Assembly (NCBI GenBank): GCA_910586015.1 | Contig: CAJUGJ010000002.1 | Coordinates: 1-64,000 of the forward strand | Direction: 5' to 3' | Length of the DNA stretch: 64,000 nt | Source: an uncultured Lachnospiraceae bacterium | Lineage (GTDB): Bacteria; Bacillota; Clostridia; Lachnospirales; Lachnospiraceae | In this document: positions 61,721 through 64,000 of the stretch, piece after piece | Numbering within the stretch: position 1 is the stretch's first letter | Layout: each line of letters opens with the position of its first letter | Made by a program: the position numbers and the translations under genes | The notes under the pieces: generated by a model | Databases searched by the model: none | The model's input: only the letters and a program-made list of their open reading frames with translations | Told to the model about the DNA's origin: nothing

Positions 61721-64000
61721 TTATCTCTTTATTGTTGCAATATCTATAAGTGACAGGTCTTTTTTCATATTACTTTCTAAACTGGTCAAAAGTGCGTTTG
61801 CTGTATCTAGGGAGGTTAGACAAGGCACGCCTGTTTCAATCGATATTCTGCGGATTAAAAAACCATCTCTGGACTTATCTCTTCCTTGTGTTGGTGTATT
61901 AATAACCAAATCAATTTCATGTCCAAGTAAAAGATCCATAATAGTGGGAGATTCTCCATCAATTTTTTTAACTGGAATGGCGTCAATTCCATTTTGTTGT
62001 AATATCTTTGCTGTACTTCTAGTTGCATAAATTTCATATCCAAGTGCTTCAAATCTTTTTCCTACTCCTACAGCCTCTAATTTATCTGCATCTTTTACAG
62101 TAAGAATCATTTTTTTATGTTTTGGAAGATGAATTCCTGCCCCTAAAAATGCCTTATATAATGCCTCATTAAATGTTTTTGCAATACCTAGACATTCTCC
62201 TGTAGATTTCATTTCTGGCCCTAATCCAATATCTGCTCCACGTAATTTTTCAAAAGAAAATACTGGCATTTTTACTGCTATATACTCTGAATTTTTAGCA
62301 AGTCCTGTTCCATATCCTAAATCTTTTAACTTCTTTCCAAGAATTACTTTTGAAGCGAGATCTACAATTGGAATTCCTGTAACTTTACTGATATATGGTA
62401 CAGTACGGCTTGATCTTGGATTCACTTCAATAACATAAACTTCATCATGAAAAACAATAAACTGAATATTAATTAATCCAATCACCTGTAGAGATCGTGC
62501 CAATTTTTTTGTATAATCCACAATAACTTTTTGTAATTTCTCACTAATTGTCTGAGAAGGATATACTGAAATACTATCCCCAGAATGAATTCCTGCTCTT
62601 TCTATATGCTCCATAATTCCCGGAATTAAGATTTCTTCTCCATCACATACAGCATCTACTTCGACTTCTTTTCCCATCAAATATTTATCGACTAAAATAG
62701 GATGTTCTTGTACATTTCGATTGATAATCTCCATAAATTCTGTTACATCCTGATCGCTGATGGCTATTTGCATTCCTGCACCACCTAAGACATAAGATGG
62801 ACGTATTAAGACTGGATAACCTAATTCATTAGCGGCAGCTATTGCCTGCTTTGTAGTAAATACCGTTTTTCCTATTGGTCTTGGAATACAACACTGTTCC
62901 AAAATTTCATCAAATAGTTCTCTATCTTCTGCTGCATCTACATTTTCTGCCGATGTCCCTAAAATCGGTACTCCCATCTTTAACAGGCTCTCTGTCAGCT
63001 TAATTGCTGTCTGTCCTCCAAATTGAACAACAGCACCATCTGGATGTTCTAAATCTACAATATTTTCTACATCTTCAGGGGTAAGTGGTTCAAAGTACAA
63101 TTTGTCTGCAATATCAAAATCTGTACTTACTGTCTCTGGATTATTATTGATAATAATAGTTTCATAACCACTTTGATGAAGTGACCATGCTGCATGGACA
63201 GAACAGTAGTCAAATTCAATTCCCTGTCCAATTCGAATTGGACCAGAACCAAGTACAAGTACCTTCTTTTTTGTTCTTTGTACAGATACTTCTGTTTGAC
63301 TTCCATAACAGGAATAATAATATGGTGTCTCTGCTTCAAATTCAGCCGCACAGGTATCTACGATCTGAAAAGCTGGATAAATTTGATAAATTTCTTTTCG
63401 AAGCCGTTTTACTTCGTTTAAACTCTTTCCAGATAATTGTGCAATAATACGATCTGGATATTCCAATCGTTTTGCTTCAAGCATTAATTCCTTGGATAAA
63501 GGTTCTTTTTTTAGTCGTTGTTCCATCTCAACAAGAATTGCAATTTTATCAATAAACCAAAGGTCAATTTTTGTGATATCTGCAATCTTAGATTTTTCTA
63601 TATTTCTTCGAATAGCTTCTGCAATTACAAAAATTCTGCGGTCATCAATTCTTGCAAGCTTTTTTAAAATTTCTTCTTCGGTATTTTCTGTATAGTTTCC
63701 ATACTGCATACTATAAATATTTTGCTCTAAAGAACGAATGGCCTTCATTAATGCCCCTTCAAAGTTATTACAAATACTCATTACTTCTCCAGTTGCCTTC
63801 ATCTGTGTTGTAAGTGTCCGTTTTGCCATAATAAATTTATCAAATGGCCATTTTGGAATCTTAACAACACAGTAATCTAGTGCAGGCTCAAAGTCTGCTA
63901 CTGTCTTTTTTGTAATCGCATTTTTGATTTCATCTAAAGTATATCCAAGAGCAATCTTTGCTGCCACTTTTGCAATTGGATATCCTGTTGCTTTTGAAGC
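61721..64000 (-). CDS. carB: Carbamoyl-phosphate synthase large subunit (partial, 5' end outside window)
   Basis: The last 759 codons are visible, and the frame runs off the window edge with SKATGYPIAKVAAKIALGY, an internal CarB segment. It includes the oligomerisation domain, the second ATP-grasp half (KVLVLGSGPIRIGQGIEFDY, then RPSYVLGGAGMQIA and EVNPRSSRTVPYIS) and the C-terminal MGS-like allosteric domain (about the last 135 residues). It makes carbamoyl phosphate for pyrimidine and arginine synthesis. The start, and whether carA lies upstream, cannot be seen. Confidence 0.97.
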   Translation of the reverse strand, partial: ASKATGYPIAKVAAKIALGYTLDEIKNAITKKTVADFEPALDYCVVKIPKWPFDKFIMAKRTLTTQMKATGEVMSICNNFEGALMKAIRSLEQNIYSMQYGNYTENTEEEILKKLARIDDRRIFVIAEAIRRNIEKSKIADITKIDLWFIDKIAILVEMEQRLKKEPLSKELMLEAKRLEYPDRIIAQLSGKSLNEVKRLRKEIYQIYPAFQIVDTCAAEFEAETPYYYSCYGSQTEVSVQRTKKKVLVLGSGPIRIGQGIEFDYCSVHAAWSLHQSGYETIIINNNPETVSTDFDIADKLYFEPLTPEDVENIVDLEHPDGAVVQFGGQTAIKLTESLLKMGVPILGTSAENVDAAEDRELFDEILEQCCIPRPIGKTVFTTKQAIAAANELGYPVLIRPSYVLGGAGMQIAISDQDVTEFMEIINRNVQEHPILVDKYLMGKEVEVDAVCDGEEILIPGIMEHIERAGIHSGDSISVYPSQTISEKLQKVIVDYTKKLARSLQVIGLINIQFIVFHDEVYVIEVNPRSSRTVPYISKVTGIPIVDLASKVILGKKLKDLGYGTGLAKNSEYIAVKMPVFSFEKLRGADIGLGPEMKSTGECLGIAKTFNEALYKAFLGAGIHLPKHKKMILTVKDADKLEAVGVGKRFEALGYEIYATRSTAKILQQNGIDAIPVKKIDGESPTIMDLLLGHEIDLVINTPTQGRDKSRDGFLIRRISIETGVPCLTSLDTANALLTSLESNMKKDLSLIDIATIKR

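Overview
The window is 64 kb of low-GC DNA from a Gram-positive anaerobe of the class Clostridia, most likely Lachnospiraceae. Evidence: AT-rich codon use, strong AGGAGG-type ribosome sites, TTGACA/TATAAT promoters, a T-box on leuS, type III glutamine synthetase, a class B sortase with a TPQTG substrate, a CIRCE operator and two identical tRNA-Gly genes. Most genes lie on the minus strand, so operons read from high to low coordinates. No IS element, prophage, integrase, CRISPR array or rRNA was found.

Accessory end (1-10,000). The standout is a RiPP-type cluster (7580 to 1155, minus): a regulator with two HTH domains; a 718-residue radical SAM protein with two SPASM-like cysteine clusters; an 86-residue accessory protein; an ABC exporter; and, last, a 92-residue precursor-like peptide with 18 cysteines in CXXX periodicity. 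A promoter with a 14-bp palindrome at its predicted start precedes the radical SAM gene. A membrane-anchored protein cut by the window edge follows downstream. Next to the cluster is a class B sortase with its probable wall-anchored substrate.

Housekeeping region (10,000-38,000). It holds leuS under a leucine T-box, a membrane GH25 lysozyme-like protein, tRNA-Gly, a small Cys-rich ORF, a YdcF-like protein, cyclophilin, an ADP-ribosylglycohydrolase, a broken HD-GYP remnant, an ABC-F protein, glnN, an MscS channel, glgB, a YesL-like protein, manA, a heterodimeric ABC exporter, serC-serA, purA, an M18 aminopeptidase with dut, and corA.

Region 38,000-64,000. It holds a VTC-type polymerase / DUF4956 / carbohydrate-binding lipoprotein cassette, purB, purC, a second tRNA-Gly, an AraC regulator with a nitroreductase, an AI-2E family exporter, a PadR-DUF1700-DUF4097-PspC envelope operon, htpG behind a CIRCE site, a GlgX-like debranching enzyme, an AEC transporter, HAD and flavin-reductase genes, a ferredoxin-type aldo/keto reductase, mntP with a terminator hairpin in its leader, a histidine phosphatase and the 3' part of carB.

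Dispersed structure: at least six gene-end hairpins share a CTGTTG..CAACAG stem, one with 42-bp perfect arms. Several genes also carry a related leader motif ending in AGAAATGAGG that contains or adjoins the ribosome site. All family calls come from reading the translated sequence; no database search was run.
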